Origin: CALBPI01 sp038531945
GTDB lineage: Bacteria > Pseudomonadota > Gammaproteobacteria > Steroidobacterales > Woeseiaceae
Direction: 5' to 3'
Length of the DNA: 64,000 nucleotides
Assembly (NCBI GenBank): GCA_038531945.1
Contig: JBCBBH010000001.1
Coordinates: 868,001-932,000 of the forward strand
Shown here: one piece after another, positions 27,054-36,148 of the stretch
Layout: each line of letters starts with the position of its first letter
Numbering within the stretch: position 1 is the stretch's first letter
Notes under the pieces: generated by a model
What the model saw: the letters and a program-made list of their open reading frames with translations, nothing else
The model's database searches: none
Told to the model about the DNA's origin: nothing
Program-made: the position numbers and the translations under genes

Positions 27054-27222
27054 CCTGAGCGGTATCTCAAGCTCCATAGAAACCTATCAACTGGTCGTAT
27101 TGTTGCGCGTTTTGGAATGGCTGCTTCTGGCCGAACCCTGCAGCTCGCAGATTGGCTGCTATCATCACTGCTGTCGAACCATCGCGGACCCAGCGTTATA
27201 CAATATTCAGAGGTACAACAGT

Positions 27223-27402
27223 ATGAGCCAAGTCGACTACCTCGAGGTGAGTAGGGCCGCACATGAACTTACTGAGCGCCACGGCAATCATGCACATGTG
27301 TACGCATCGCAGTTGGCGCAGAATGCGAAGGACGAGGGCAATTCTGAGGAATCGGATTTTTGGAAAGCCGTTTCAACCAGCCTGATGCCTCGAAAGCAAT
27401 GA
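27223..27402 (+). CDS. Small conserved-looking hypothetical protein, 59 residues
   Basis: A short helical protein (SRAAHELTERHGNHAHVYAS, then AKDEGNSEESDFWKAV). The alternating alanine, histidine and acidic pattern ending in phenylalanine-tryptophan-lysine is like a common family of tiny unknown proteins in proteobacteria. ATG at 27223 has AGG upstream; the longer reading from 27100 has no supporting ribosome site and a non-protein-like extension. Its end is directly followed by the second copy of the 17-bp repeat. Confidence 0.6.
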   Translation: MSQVDYLEVSRAAHELTERHGNHAHVYASQLAQNAKDEGNSEESDFWKAVSTSLMPRKQ

Positions 27403-27774
27403 TTGACCGTCCGCTTCTGGCCGTTTGCCGACTGTAAGCCCGTGGTGAAATTTGCCGTTCGAGTATCCGCTGTTGGGAATAGCGGACGCTTCAGAGGCGC
27501 GATCTGGTCGGACACTGTTCGTCAAATCAAATACCAACGATTACACCTGAGGCGTAACCTCCCGCAAAACTAGACTCAGCTCGCCTGAGAGCCGGCGCTG
27601 ATGGACGATTCAAAGAGCGCTTCCACCTTGATGTAACCATTTGCGTTGCTTTCGGCTATAAGTCCATAAGCAAATGCGACGCAACCTTTTTGGCATGTGC
27701 TGCATCTATCTTTAAAGTGGCGGTCTGCGCAAGCGGCACTTCCAGGGCAACTTAAACAACACTAAACACGCCAA
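27403..27774. other. Non-coding stretch with repeat copy 2 before the acyltransferase gene
   Basis: This holds the second 17-bp repeat copy (CCGTCCGCTTCTGGCCG, 27407-27423) and a small hairpin (TCCGCT 27466-27471, AGCGGA 27481-27486). The rest contains no convincing gene. The promoter of the acyltransferase gene at 27775 must be here or just upstream, but I see no clear consensus boxes. Confidence 0.5.
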
Positions 27775-29181
27775 ATGCTATTCAACACCCCGATATTCTT
27801 CGCATTCTTTGTGGTGTTCTTGCTGATCTACGGGTTGATCCTCGTGCAGCAAAAACCGAGGGTGTATTTCATCCTTGTCGCCAGCCTCGTGTTCTACGGC
27901 GCCTGGAACTACAAGTTCATCCCATTGCTGGTCGGTAGCTCGATCATCGATTACTACCTCGCGCTCGGTATCGCATCCGCGGCCACTCAGCAACGTAAGA
28001 AGCTGTTTTTGACAATCTCGGTGATCGTCAATCTGGGGATCCTGGGGCTGTTTAAATACGCCGATTTCGCACTCGAGTCGGTGGGTCAGTTCCTAACGTT
28101 GTTCGGTGTTGATGCGCCGATCTCAACGTTGTCCTGGGTCTTGCCGGTCGGTATCTCGTTCTACACCTTCCAGAGTTTGTCCTACACGATTGATGTCTAC
28201 CGCGGCGACATGGGGCCGCGACGCGGACTCGTGCATTTCACAACAGCACTCGCGTTCTTCCCGCAGCTGGTCGCCGGTCCGATCCTGCGTGCACGTCAAA
28301 TCCTGCCGCAATTTCACAAGTTGCCGATTCCAACCTGGGAGGGTGCCCGCCATGGGATGCTGCTGGTCACGTCCGGCTTGATCAAGAAGACGATTGCAGA
28401 TGTCCTGGCGATTCCAGCCGCTGTGTTGTTTGAGGCTGATGGGCCCGTCAGTCTGATCGAAGCCTGGACCGGCACGCTGGCGTTCGCGGGTCAAATCTAC
28501 GGCGACTTTGCTGGTTACACGGATATGGCGATCGGCATCGCATTGATGATCGGCTTCAAGATTCCGCCCAACTTCAACCTTCCGTATTTCGCAGTATCAC
28601 CCGTCGATTTTTGGCGGCGATGGCACATATCGCTGTCGACCTGGCTGCGCGACTACCTGTACATCTCACTTGGCGGCAAGCACCAGCGCCATCGGAACGT
28701 CATGATCACAATGCTGCTCGGCGGACTGTGGCATGGCGCGGCCTGGACGTTCGTTGCGTGGGGTTTCTTCCACGGGGTCATCATCACGGCGACGCACTGG
28801 TTCGGAAACCTAAAGGCGTTCGCTGGTTTCTCTAATTCTACATCGCGCCTTCTGAGTGTGGCGAAGTGGGCAGTGACGTTCTACCTCGTGTTGATTGGAT
28901 GGGTGCTGTTTCGGGCGCACTCGATCGAGTCGGCATGGGACATCATCGTCAACCTACACACTTTCGCGGCCTTGCCAGAGCAAGGGCCTATTGCGGTACG
29001 GGTCTTCATTGCAACGCTAGCTGCAGTGATTTGGATGCATTTACAAGACTGGTTTGTGATCAGCAAAGGTGAGGCGTTCGAGCGCAAGAAATGGGTCTTT
29101 TGGCCTGTTCTCGTTTTTTTCCAGGGGCTGTGCCTCATGACAGGAGAACCGAGCAGTGAGTTCATCTACTTCCAGTTCTGA
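27775..29181 (+). CDS. MBOAT-family O-acyltransferase (AlgI-like)
   Basis: A 468-residue multi-pass membrane protein of the MBOAT family. It moves acyl groups (usually acetyl) across the inner membrane for polysaccharide decoration. Typical motifs are LVASLVFYGAWNYKFI, LPVGISFYTFQSLSYTIDVY, FWRRWHISLSTWLRDYLYI and the catalytic-histidine region LGGLWHGAAWTFVAWG. It overlaps the next gene, an SGNH-type partner, by 26 bp, the usual pairing in AlgI/AlgJ-like systems. No polysaccharide synthase is close by, so the acceptor is unknown. Confidence 0.93.
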   Translation: MLFNTPIFFAFFVVFLLIYGLILVQQKPRVYFILVASLVFYGAWNYKFIPLLVGSSIIDYYLALGIASAATQQRKKLFLTISVIVNLGILGLFKYADFALESVGQFLTLFGVDAPISTLSWVLPVGISFYTFQSLSYTIDVYRGDMGPRRGLVHFTTALAFFPQLVAGPILRARQILPQFHKLPIPTWEGARHGMLLVTSGLIKKTIADVLAIPAAVLFEADGPVSLIEAWTGTLAFAGQIYGDFAGYTDMAIGIALMIGFKIPPNFNLPYFAVSPVDFWRRWHISLSTWLRDYLYISLGGKHQRHRNVMITMLLGGLWHGAAWTFVAWGFFHGVIITATHWFGNLKAFAGFSNSTSRLLSVAKWAVTFYLVLIGWVLFRAHSIESAWDIIVNLHTFAALPEQGPIAVRVFIATLAAVIWMHLQDWFVISKGEAFERKKWVFWPVLVFFQGLCLMTGEPSSEFIYFQF

Positions 29182-30379
29182 GCCCGAGGAACAGCGCAGT
29201 GTATTCGGCAGGATCTTCCTGACGGTACTGATCGGGATGGGCGTCGCGATGGCGCTCGTTCAAGGCTTTATTTTGATGCAGGGCGCAGGCTCACGTAGCC
29301 TGTTGGGACGTGTTCTCGAGGCGCAGGACGCGATCCCGAAAATGGTCGAGGAACCCGAAGATCTTGTGATGGCGTTCGGCTCATCGATGGTGCAAGCCGG
29401 GTTTTCGCCGCGTGAATTTGACCGCGACGTCAATGCGCTCGGCGGAAACGTCAAGTCGTTCAACTGGGGCTTCGGCGGACTCAATCCGTTGTTCCAGGAC
29501 TACGTGTCGCGTCGAATTCGGGATGATTTTGAGGCTAATGACCGTCGACTGAAACTGGTCATCATTGAGTTCAATCCATTCCAGACGACCGTGGCACGCC
29601 GCACACTACAAAAGGCGACCGAGGAGTCGTATCTCGCGCTGTTGGCTAACCCTTCCGAGTTGCGGGATATCACACTCAGTGATCCTGAGTCGGGAATCCG
29701 GATGGCGGTGATTCGCTATTTGCGAGACGGGATTTCGGCAGAGATTCTGACGACCTTTATGTGGGGAGAGCTGTTCGAGACCCCTCGGTCGGATGCCGGC
29801 GTCGAGTTTGAGCCGGACGCCGCCGCCGAGGAGCGGCTGGGTGAAATTTTCGGCTTGCTTGACGAGCGGTTTGAAGAAGACTATCCGGACTACGATGAGT
29901 CAGATTGGTACTACCCGTGGCAAGGCGGTGGCACGATCGCCAGCGAACGTTCTGCGGAGACCTTGGAGCTGTTCGACGAGTACTACAAGCTTGTGACGAC
30001 CGACTACAACATGGCGGTCGATAGACTCAGTCGGATTCGAACTGCAGACATCGAGGAGCTACATTTCGATGCGGAATTGATCGAGGCCTTCGTCCGGATC
30101 GTCGAGAACTTTAAGGCGATCTCCGATCACGTTGAGATCGTCATGCTGCCGAAGAACACCGACTGGATCAAAAACCCACCGGAGGCGTTGGCACGGCAGG
30201 CGGAAGCCATTCGGCAGATCGAGGCCGCTACCGGGTTGCCGGTACGTGACTACCAGACGATCGAGCAGGTAACCAACGATATGTTCAGCGATACGACTCA
30301 CCTCAATCGCTACCAGGGCGCTGCGGCGTTTACCAAGTTCCTCGTCGATGAGTACGCTGATCTGCTCGTGACACGATAG
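29156..30379 (+). CDS. SGNH/AlgJ-like partner of the MBOAT acyltransferase
   Basis: A 407-residue membrane-anchored protein, with one helix at about 20-43 and the rest periplasmic. Weak SGNH-hydrolase blocks are visible: block I serine in LVMAFGSSMVQAGFSP, a glycine/asparagine region NWGFGGLNP, and a C-terminal aspartate-histidine pair in FSDTTHLN. Such proteins take the acyl group delivered by the MBOAT protein and attach it to a sugar polymer. GTG at 29156 overlaps the MBOAT gene, indicating translational coupling. Confidence 0.75.
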   Translation: MSSSTSSSEPEEQRSVFGRIFLTVLIGMGVAMALVQGFILMQGAGSRSLLGRVLEAQDAIPKMVEEPEDLVMAFGSSMVQAGFSPREFDRDVNALGGNVKSFNWGFGGLNPLFQDYVSRRIRDDFEANDRRLKLVIIEFNPFQTTVARRTLQKATEESYLALLANPSELRDITLSDPESGIRMAVIRYLRDGISAEILTTFMWGELFETPRSDAGVEFEPDAAAEERLGEIFGLLDERFEEDYPDYDESDWYYPWQGGGTIASERSAETLELFDEYYKLVTTDYNMAVDRLSRIRTADIEELHFDAELIEAFVRIVENFKAISDHVEIVMLPKNTDWIKNPPEALARQAEAIRQIEAATGLPVRDYQTIEQVTNDMFSDTTHLNRYQGAAAFTKFLVDEYADLLVTR

Positions 30380-30513
30380 CGAGGGCGCTCTGGCGTCTCC
30401 CGATAAACCCACCTATCGTTAGTGCATCCGGTACGCGATGACCGGATTCCGTGCCAGCTCCTGCTATTCAATATAGAGCGGAGCATGTTGCGGCTATCAA
30501 TCAATGAGCACTA

Positions 30514-33318
30514 ATGATGAATAACAATAAGCGCTGGCAAACACTGAACCGGTTGTTGGCCGAAGCGCTCGAACAACCGGCCGAGTCCCGGGATGCTTGG
30601 ATTCGCGATGCGTGTGATGGCGACGCGAGCCTCGAAGCGGAACTACGGGAACTTTTGGCCTACGATCCGGAGGAAACTGGCGGGCTCAGCGACGCGATCG
30701 CAAAAGCATCGGCGCGTGCGACAGATGCCGCGATCGGATCGCTGGTTGGCGCATATCGGGTCACAAGCAAGATCGCTGAAGGCGGCATGGGCGTTGTCTA
30801 CGCCGGCGAGCGCGAGGGTGCCGACTTCGAACAGCGTGTGGCGATCAAGGTCATGCACAGCCGTTCGTTCGATGAGGTGGCAGAGGCGCGCTTTCTGGCC
30901 GAGCGGCAAATTCTGGCCACGCTAAGCCATCCGAACATCGCGTCACTTATTGATGGCGGTGTCACCGATGATGGACTGCCTTACCTCGTCATGGAGTACA
31001 TCGAGGGCATCAACATTGCGGACTACTGTGTCCGCAAACAGCTGACCAATGAGCAGATTCTGCGACTGGTCACCGAGGTCTGCGGCGCGTTGCAGTACGC
31101 GCATAACCAGTTGGTGATTCATCGCGATATCAAACCGAGCAATATCTTGATCGACGCCAGCGGAGCACCGCGACTGCTCGATTTTGGAATCGCGAAGTTG
31201 TTGCCGGCCGACGGAGGCGACAGCCAACAGACGAGGCCCGAGTGGCGTGCATTGACGCCTCTGTACGCGAGCCCTGAGCAGATTGGCAATCAACCGATCA
31301 GCACCGCAGCTGATGTCTATGGTGTCGGACTGCTGCTGTATCGACTGTTGACAGGTCAGCTCCCCTACTCGCCGACGAGTGATCACCCGCGCGATATTGA
31401 AGATGCGATCCTTTCGACACCGGCCGAGGCGCCCAGCAGTGCGGTAACGCGTGCGGACGGTCGTGACGATCGATGGTTAACGCGACAAAAGAAGGCGCTT
31501 CGCGGCGATCTCGACACTATTCTCTTGAAAGCCTTACGCAAGGAGCCGGAACGTCGCTACGCGACCATCAACGCACTGAGCGAAGACATTCAACGGTATC
31601 TGTCACAGCTCCCGATCCGTGCGCGCCGCGACACCCTGACGTATCGAGCGAGTCGTTTCGTCGCACGAAATCGAATCGCCGTCGCTCTCGCAACACTGTT
31701 GATCGTCTCGGCAGTGAGTTTGACCGCGTTCTATACAGTGCGTGTGAACACCGAGCGCGAGATCGCGGAGCAGACGGCAAACTTCCTGACCGGCCTGTTT
31801 GAGGACTCCAACCCCTACCAAAGAAGTCGCGATCAACTAACCGTTGCCGAGCTGGTAACTACGGGCGCGGAAACGGTTGCTAACGACGCCAGTTTGGCTC
31901 CGCTGGTACGCGGGCGTCTCCTGGTTACGATTGCACGCGTTCTCAACAACGTCGGCCAAGCGGAGCGCGCCGAGCCCATGCTCGACGAGGCGCTTGGGTT
32001 GTTCGACCGTGCCGAATCACCCGAGGGACATATGGATGCAGTCGCCGTGATGGCGGATGTGAGGCTGTTCCAGGCGCGCTACCAAGAGGGCATCGACCTA
32101 CTCACCTCGGCGATTGAGATTTCGCGGCGACAGTACGGTGAGGGGTCGATCGAGACAGGGGCGCTGACCTGCAAGAAGGCCTATCTGCACTATCGGGACA
32201 GTGACTATCCGGCCATGTATGAACAGGCGAGCATCGTGCGCACCATTTATGAGGAAATACTGCCTGAGGACGATTTACGATTGAACTGCCCCTACGGCAC
32301 GCTCAGTACCTACTACCAGGTGACAGGCCAACCGCGGGTGGCGTTGGAATTCGATAAGCGCATTCTGGCTGTCAAGGAGGCGGCTTACGGTCTGGACGAC
32401 TTCAAGATCGCCAACACGGCCCAGAATATCGGCGTCAACTACATCGACCTCGGCGACTTTGAGTCAGCGATCACCTATCTGAAGCGAGCAGTCGCGATTC
32501 GCGATAGCGTCACTGATGGGGCCGATCGACAGCTCCCACAGACGATGTATTCGCTCGCGCACGCGCTAGGCAAGCTGGGTCGCTTCGGCGAAGCACATGA
32601 GATGTTTCTTAAGCTCATCGACATGCAGTACGAGCGGACCGGTAAAGTGCATGACACCGTGGCCTACTGGCTCAATGGCCACGGCGACATGCTCGCCAAC
32701 CTCGGCTCAACCGACGAAGCCGACGATGCATTCACGCGCGCGATGTCGATCTACGAGACCATCGACAAGCCTGAAGGCCACTTTGATCGCAGCGTGACTC
32801 TCGTCGGTCTCGGCAAGGTCGCGCGGGATCGTGGTGATCTGGATGCGGCGGAAGCCTTGATGCGGGAAGGCTTCGAGATTCGCGTGAAGACAATCACCGA
32901 CAAGCACAGCTTCACACAGTTGGCGCGCATTGATTGGGCCGAAGTCTTGCGACGGCAAGGACGACTCGACGAAGCACGAACTGAGTTCGAAGGTGCGCTT
33001 GCGATGCTGCAATCGAATGGTAACGGCGAGCATCCAACGGCGGCTCAGGCGTTGACAGGTCTGGCGCAGATCGAGCTCTCGGAATCACGCTTCGACGAGG
33101 CGGAACACGCTCTAGCGCGTGCCATCGAGATGACGGCTGAGTCGATCGGTCGGGATCACCTCGACAACGTCGATCGCCAGTTACTGTTGGCGGATGTGCT
33201 GACAGCACAAGGCGACGACGCGAATGCGCTACCGATTCGAGCAACGAATCGCGCGGCTCGGGCTGAGATCATGGCTGAGTGGCGAGCTGCATTGGCGGCG
33301 AATCCGGTCGAACTATGA
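30514..33318 (+). CDS. Transmembrane serine/threonine protein kinase with TPR repeats
   Basis: A 934-residue kinase. The N-terminal ~60 residues (W..LNRLLAEALEQP..SRDAWI..ACDGDASLEAEL) are the leader domain typical of sigma-linked kinases. The kinase domain covers about 80-350, with IAEGGMGVVYAGE, RVAIKVMHS, the catalytic loop IHRDIKPSN (Asp205) and LLDFGIAKLL. One helix at about 387-410 is followed by ~500 residues of TPR-type repeats, expected in the periplasm. Many Kinesin-light-chain-like repeats are visible (YLKRAVAIRDS, DEADDAFTRAMSIYE). The ECF sigma gene follows 121 bp downstream on the same strand. The start could equally be the next ATG at 30517. Confidence 0.92.
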   Translation: MMNNNKRWQTLNRLLAEALEQPAESRDAWIRDACDGDASLEAELRELLAYDPEETGGLSDAIAKASARATDAAIGSLVGAYRVTSKIAEGGMGVVYAGEREGADFEQRVAIKVMHSRSFDEVAEARFLAERQILATLSHPNIASLIDGGVTDDGLPYLVMEYIEGINIADYCVRKQLTNEQILRLVTEVCGALQYAHNQLVIHRDIKPSNILIDASGAPRLLDFGIAKLLPADGGDSQQTRPEWRALTPLYASPEQIGNQPISTAADVYGVGLLLYRLLTGQLPYSPTSDHPRDIEDAILSTPAEAPSSAVTRADGRDDRWLTRQKKALRGDLDTILLKALRKEPERRYATINALSEDIQRYLSQLPIRARRDTLTYRASRFVARNRIAVALATLLIVSAVSLTAFYTVRVNTEREIAEQTANFLTGLFEDSNPYQRSRDQLTVAELVTTGAETVANDASLAPLVRGRLLVTIARVLNNVGQAERAEPMLDEALGLFDRAESPEGHMDAVAVMADVRLFQARYQEGIDLLTSAIEISRRQYGEGSIETGALTCKKAYLHYRDSDYPAMYEQASIVRTIYEEILPEDDLRLNCPYGTLSTYYQVTGQPRVALEFDKRILAVKEAAYGLDDFKIANTAQNIGVNYIDLGDFESAITYLKRAVAIRDSVTDGADRQLPQTMYSLAHALGKLGRFGEAHEMFLKLIDMQYERTGKVHDTVAYWLNGHGDMLANLGSTDEADDAFTRAMSIYETIDKPEGHFDRSVTLVGLGKVARDRGDLDAAEALMREGFEIRVKTITDKHSFTQLARIDWAEVLRRQGRLDEARTEFEGALAMLQSNGNGEHPTAAQALTGLAQIELSESRFDEAEHALARAIEMTAESIGRDHLDNVDRQLLLADVLTAQGDDANALPIRATNRAARAEIMAEWRAALAANPVEL

Positions 33319-33439
33319 GTCCGATCGGTGCACAGACGCGCCGAAGCGCGGAGGTTATTCAGAGTCTCGGTCCTTTCGCCTACTGACGCGCGTGACCCAG
33401 TTGACAGTGCCAGCGGGCATCGTTTGCTACGATGGAACG

Positions 33440-34012
33440 ATGAGCTCGAGGGGTGAAATCACGCAACTGCTGAACCGCTGGTCAGCAGGCGACGAAGTGG
33501 CGCGCGATCGTGTGGCGCCGCTGATCTACGACGAGTTGAAGCAGATTGCGAGAGGCGTGTTTAGCCGTGAAAGTTCGCGACTGACGCTGCAACCGACGGC
33601 ACTTGTCCACGAGGCGTACGAAAAACTGGTTGGCGTTGATCTGGAGTGGCAAGACCGTAGTCACTTTTTTGCACTCGCTGCGCGAATGATGCGGCGACTA
33701 CTGGTGAATCATGCGAATCAGCGTAACGCGCAGAAACGCGGGGCTGGTGCACTCCGGGTCACGCTGCAGGAGTCGGATCTGTCGAACTCAGACGGTGACG
33801 AAGAAATCCTAGCGCTCGATGATGCACTCAACCGGTTGGCCAAACATGATGCGCGTCAGTCTCAGGTGCTTGAGCTGCACTATTTCGGTGGATTGACCCA
33901 GCCGGAAATTGGTGAAGTGCTGGAGATTTCCGAGTCGACTGTACGTCGGGAGTTCAAACTCGCCCGCATATGGCTGCGCAAGTTGCTTAGCGAAACAGGG
34001 GACTCGGGCTAG
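33440..34012 (+). CDS. ECF-type RNA polymerase sigma factor (TIGR02999-like)
   Basis: A 190-residue ECF sigma factor. Region 2 runs from about 20 to 95 (RSHFFALAARMMRRLLVNHA) and region 4 from about 135 to 185 (LHYFGGLTQPEIGEVLEISE). In place of the acidic region 2.2 motif it has Gln-Pro-Thr-Ala at residues 51-54, before LVHEAYEKL, as expected for a kinase-switched sigma factor. ATG at 33440 is chosen because the family alignment starts there; the longer reading from 33224 overlaps the kinase gene in another frame and adds unrelated sequence. A terminator follows at 34037. Confidence 0.88.
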   Translation: MSSRGEITQLLNRWSAGDEVARDRVAPLIYDELKQIARGVFSRESSRLTLQPTALVHEAYEKLVGVDLEWQDRSHFFALAARMMRRLLVNHANQRNAQKRGAGALRVTLQESDLSNSDGDEEILALDDALNRLAKHDARQSQVLELHYFGGLTQPEIGEVLEISESTVRREFKLARIWLRKLLSETGDSG

Positions 34013-34036
34013 GCCAGCGCGACTAAAAAGATCGTC

Positions 34037-34055
34037 CCGGTGTGACCGGTTTTTT
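34037..34055 (+). terminator. Intrinsic terminator after the sigma gene
   Basis: CCGGT-GTG-ACCGG forms a tight hairpin followed by six T residues. It separates the kinase-sigma transcript from the glycine-rich lipoprotein gene at 34108, which therefore probably has its own promoter or is reached by read-through. Confidence 0.72.
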
Positions 34056-34107
34056 CGAAGGATGCTGCTTGTCAGGTTGAGTCCACGAAAACAATCGGGA
34101 GAACACC

Positions 34108-36102
34108 ATGAAGACTCAACGACGAAGCGGCATCTCAACGTCGCGCATGTTAAGGCACGGCCGTTTGGCGTCGGCGGTCGCTGCGGCCCTGGTATTGCCA
34201 GCTTGCGGCGGCGGTGGAGGCGGTGGCGGTGGGTCTACGCCCCCGGTTGCGACCAATAACGCGCCGACCGTCACGGCGGACGCGCGACAAATCGGTGAAA
34301 CCGGCGCCAACGTGACATTGACCGCTACGGGTTCGGATCCGGATGGTGATGCACTAACGTACACCTGGACACAGACTCAAGGTGCGCCAGTCAGTAACGC
34401 GACAGGCGCTGATTCAGCAACCTACGAGTTCAACGCACCGGCCGAAGTGGATTCATTGATGTTCACAGTCAGTGTGTCGGACGGGTCCCTATCCGATTCG
34501 ACCGACGTTCGGGTCATTCTTCTGGAGGATTCAAACGACGCGGTTTTTGTTGATGCAGGCTTTACAGGGTCGAATCCGGATGGCTCCATCGACGCGCCGT
34601 TCACCGGATTGCGCGCCGCCATCGAGTCGGGTAGCGACACGGCTGATTACTACATAAAGAGCCTTCCGAACAACGAGAGTTACGATATCTCTGGAACCAA
34701 CCCGTTCGGCGAAATTGAACTCGCCTCGAACAGTCTTTACGGCGGCTATGATGATGACTGGCTGCGCGATGTCGAGAACAATCGCACGCGGATCGTCAGC
34801 GGTATCCGCGCACTCGACTTCAACAACTTTGACCAGCCCGTGACGGTGTCTGGCCTCGACATTACGGGTGGCGAGATCGATACGAATACATCGTTCGAGG
34901 ACGCCATTCTGATTGATGCCACGTTCTCGCAAGCATCATTCCGCTTGCTGTCGAATACGTTGACGGCTGCCAATGCGGCGACGGACACGTTCCGGAACAG
35001 CTCTGCCAACAGCATCGTTGTGAAGGCCAGTGACATCGAGTCGGTCGACGTCATGGGCAATCTGATGATCGCCGGGACGGGCGGCAGCGCCGCGGATCGT
35101 ACCGACCGTACGGACGGTGTCGGTCGGAATGGCACGACCGGCGGCAACGCAGGCTCGAGCGGCAACGAGAACGGAGGCAGCGGTGGAGATGGCGACTCTA
35201 TCTACGCCGGCGGCGACGGCGGCCAGGGTGGCACGGGTTCGAACGACAACGGCGCAGGCGGTGAAGCCGGAGAAAGCCGTTTCGTATCGCCGGCCGCGAC
35301 CGGCGGCCTCGGCGGTGGCGGCGGCAACTCGAGCAATGAGAACGGCCGCAACGGTGCCGATGGTCAGGATGGCTTCCAGAATGGCAGCGCAGGTAACGGT
35401 GGTACAGGCTTCGGGCGTGTTGGCGGCGCCTTTACAACCGGCGGGGGGTCAAATGGCTTTGTCGGCTTCGCGGGTGCTGGCGGCGGCGGTGGTGGCGGCG
35501 GTCGCGCAACGCTCATCGGTGGTGATGGCGGTGGCGGCGGTGGTGGCGGTGGCGGTGGCCTCGGCGGTCAGGGCGGCTTTAGCGGTTTCAGTGGTGGGGC
35601 GTCTATTGGCGTTGAGCTTTCTTCCGTGACCACATCACGCATCGAAGACAACGACATCACGACCAGCAACGGCGCTTTGGGTGGCCAGGGTGGTCGTGGC
35701 GGACGCGGTGGCACCGGTGGCTCAGGCGGCTCAGGCGCAAATGGCACAGCGGGCGCCGGAGACGGCGGCAACGGCGGTGCCGGAGGCGACGGTGGATTTG
35801 GCGGCTATGGTGGCAGTGGCGGCGGTGGCCCGTCGTTCGGCATCTACCTCGGGCGCGATCTTGGCACGATGATCAGCAACAACCTGATCCAGGTGGGCGA
35901 TGGCGGCGACGGCGCACTCACCCGGTCGGACGCTGCGCGTGCCGCAGGTGACGGCGGCTGGTCTGTGGGGGTCTTTGATGGCGACACCAACGATGGTGTA
36001 GCGCCGGTGCTCGATGGCAATACGATCACACCGGGCGCAGCCGGTGCCAGTGGGGCCTCCGGCGGCGGCACGGCAGGTTTCTCAGGCGAAACCAATTTCT
36101 AA
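34108..36102 (+). CDS. Glycine-rich, beta-helix-like surface lipoprotein
   Basis: A 664-residue exported lipoprotein with lipobox LPAC (Cys33), followed by a run of nine glycines. Residues ~47-140 are a PKD/cadherin-like domain (SDPDGDALTYTWTQTQGAPV). Residues ~145-330 resemble a DUF1565-type right-handed beta-helix, with a listing of features and asparagine ladders. From ~345 to the end, long glycine-rich tracts alternate with short beta-helix coils of the form S-[IF]-G-[VI] ... I-x-[DN]-N-x-I. A good ribosome site (GGGAGA) precedes the ATG. It sits right after the kinase-sigma module, so it is a candidate target. Its role is unknown; adhesion or matrix formation is a guess. Confidence 0.85.
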   Translation: MKTQRRSGISTSRMLRHGRLASAVAAALVLPACGGGGGGGGGSTPPVATNNAPTVTADARQIGETGANVTLTATGSDPDGDALTYTWTQTQGAPVSNATGADSATYEFNAPAEVDSLMFTVSVSDGSLSDSTDVRVILLEDSNDAVFVDAGFTGSNPDGSIDAPFTGLRAAIESGSDTADYYIKSLPNNESYDISGTNPFGEIELASNSLYGGYDDDWLRDVENNRTRIVSGIRALDFNNFDQPVTVSGLDITGGEIDTNTSFEDAILIDATFSQASFRLLSNTLTAANAATDTFRNSSANSIVVKASDIESVDVMGNLMIAGTGGSAADRTDRTDGVGRNGTTGGNAGSSGNENGGSGGDGDSIYAGGDGGQGGTGSNDNGAGGEAGESRFVSPAATGGLGGGGGNSSNENGRNGADGQDGFQNGSAGNGGTGFGRVGGAFTTGGGSNGFVGFAGAGGGGGGGGRATLIGGDGGGGGGGGGGGLGGQGGFSGFSGGASIGVELSSVTTSRIEDNDITTSNGALGGQGGRGGRGGTGGSGGSGANGTAGAGDGGNGGAGGDGGFGGYGGSGGGGPSFGIYLGRDLGTMISNNLIQVGDGGDGALTRSDAARAAGDGGWSVGVFDGDTNDGVAPVLDGNTITPGAAGASGASGGGTAGFSGETNF

Positions 36103-36112
36103 AGGCTGATAG

Positions 36113-36146
36113 GGTCAGGCCCCCGAGTGGGGTCTGACCGATTTTT
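36113..36146. terminator. Strong terminator between convergent genes
   Basis: An 11-bp stem (GGTCAGGCCCC with GGGGTCTGACC, one wobble pair), a five-base loop and then GATTTTT. It lies between the convergent ends at 36102 and 36149. It clearly serves the plus strand; the minus strand lacks an equal T-run. Confidence 0.75.
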
Positions 36147-36148
36147 GG

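Noticed and set aside
25860..27520. Integron cassette array
   Set aside because: The layout is cassette-like and short repeats are present, but no integrase gene and no attC-type core sites could be found.
33224..33439. Longer start for the second sigma factor
   Set aside because: The extra 72 codons overlap the kinase gene in another frame and do not align with the sigma family.
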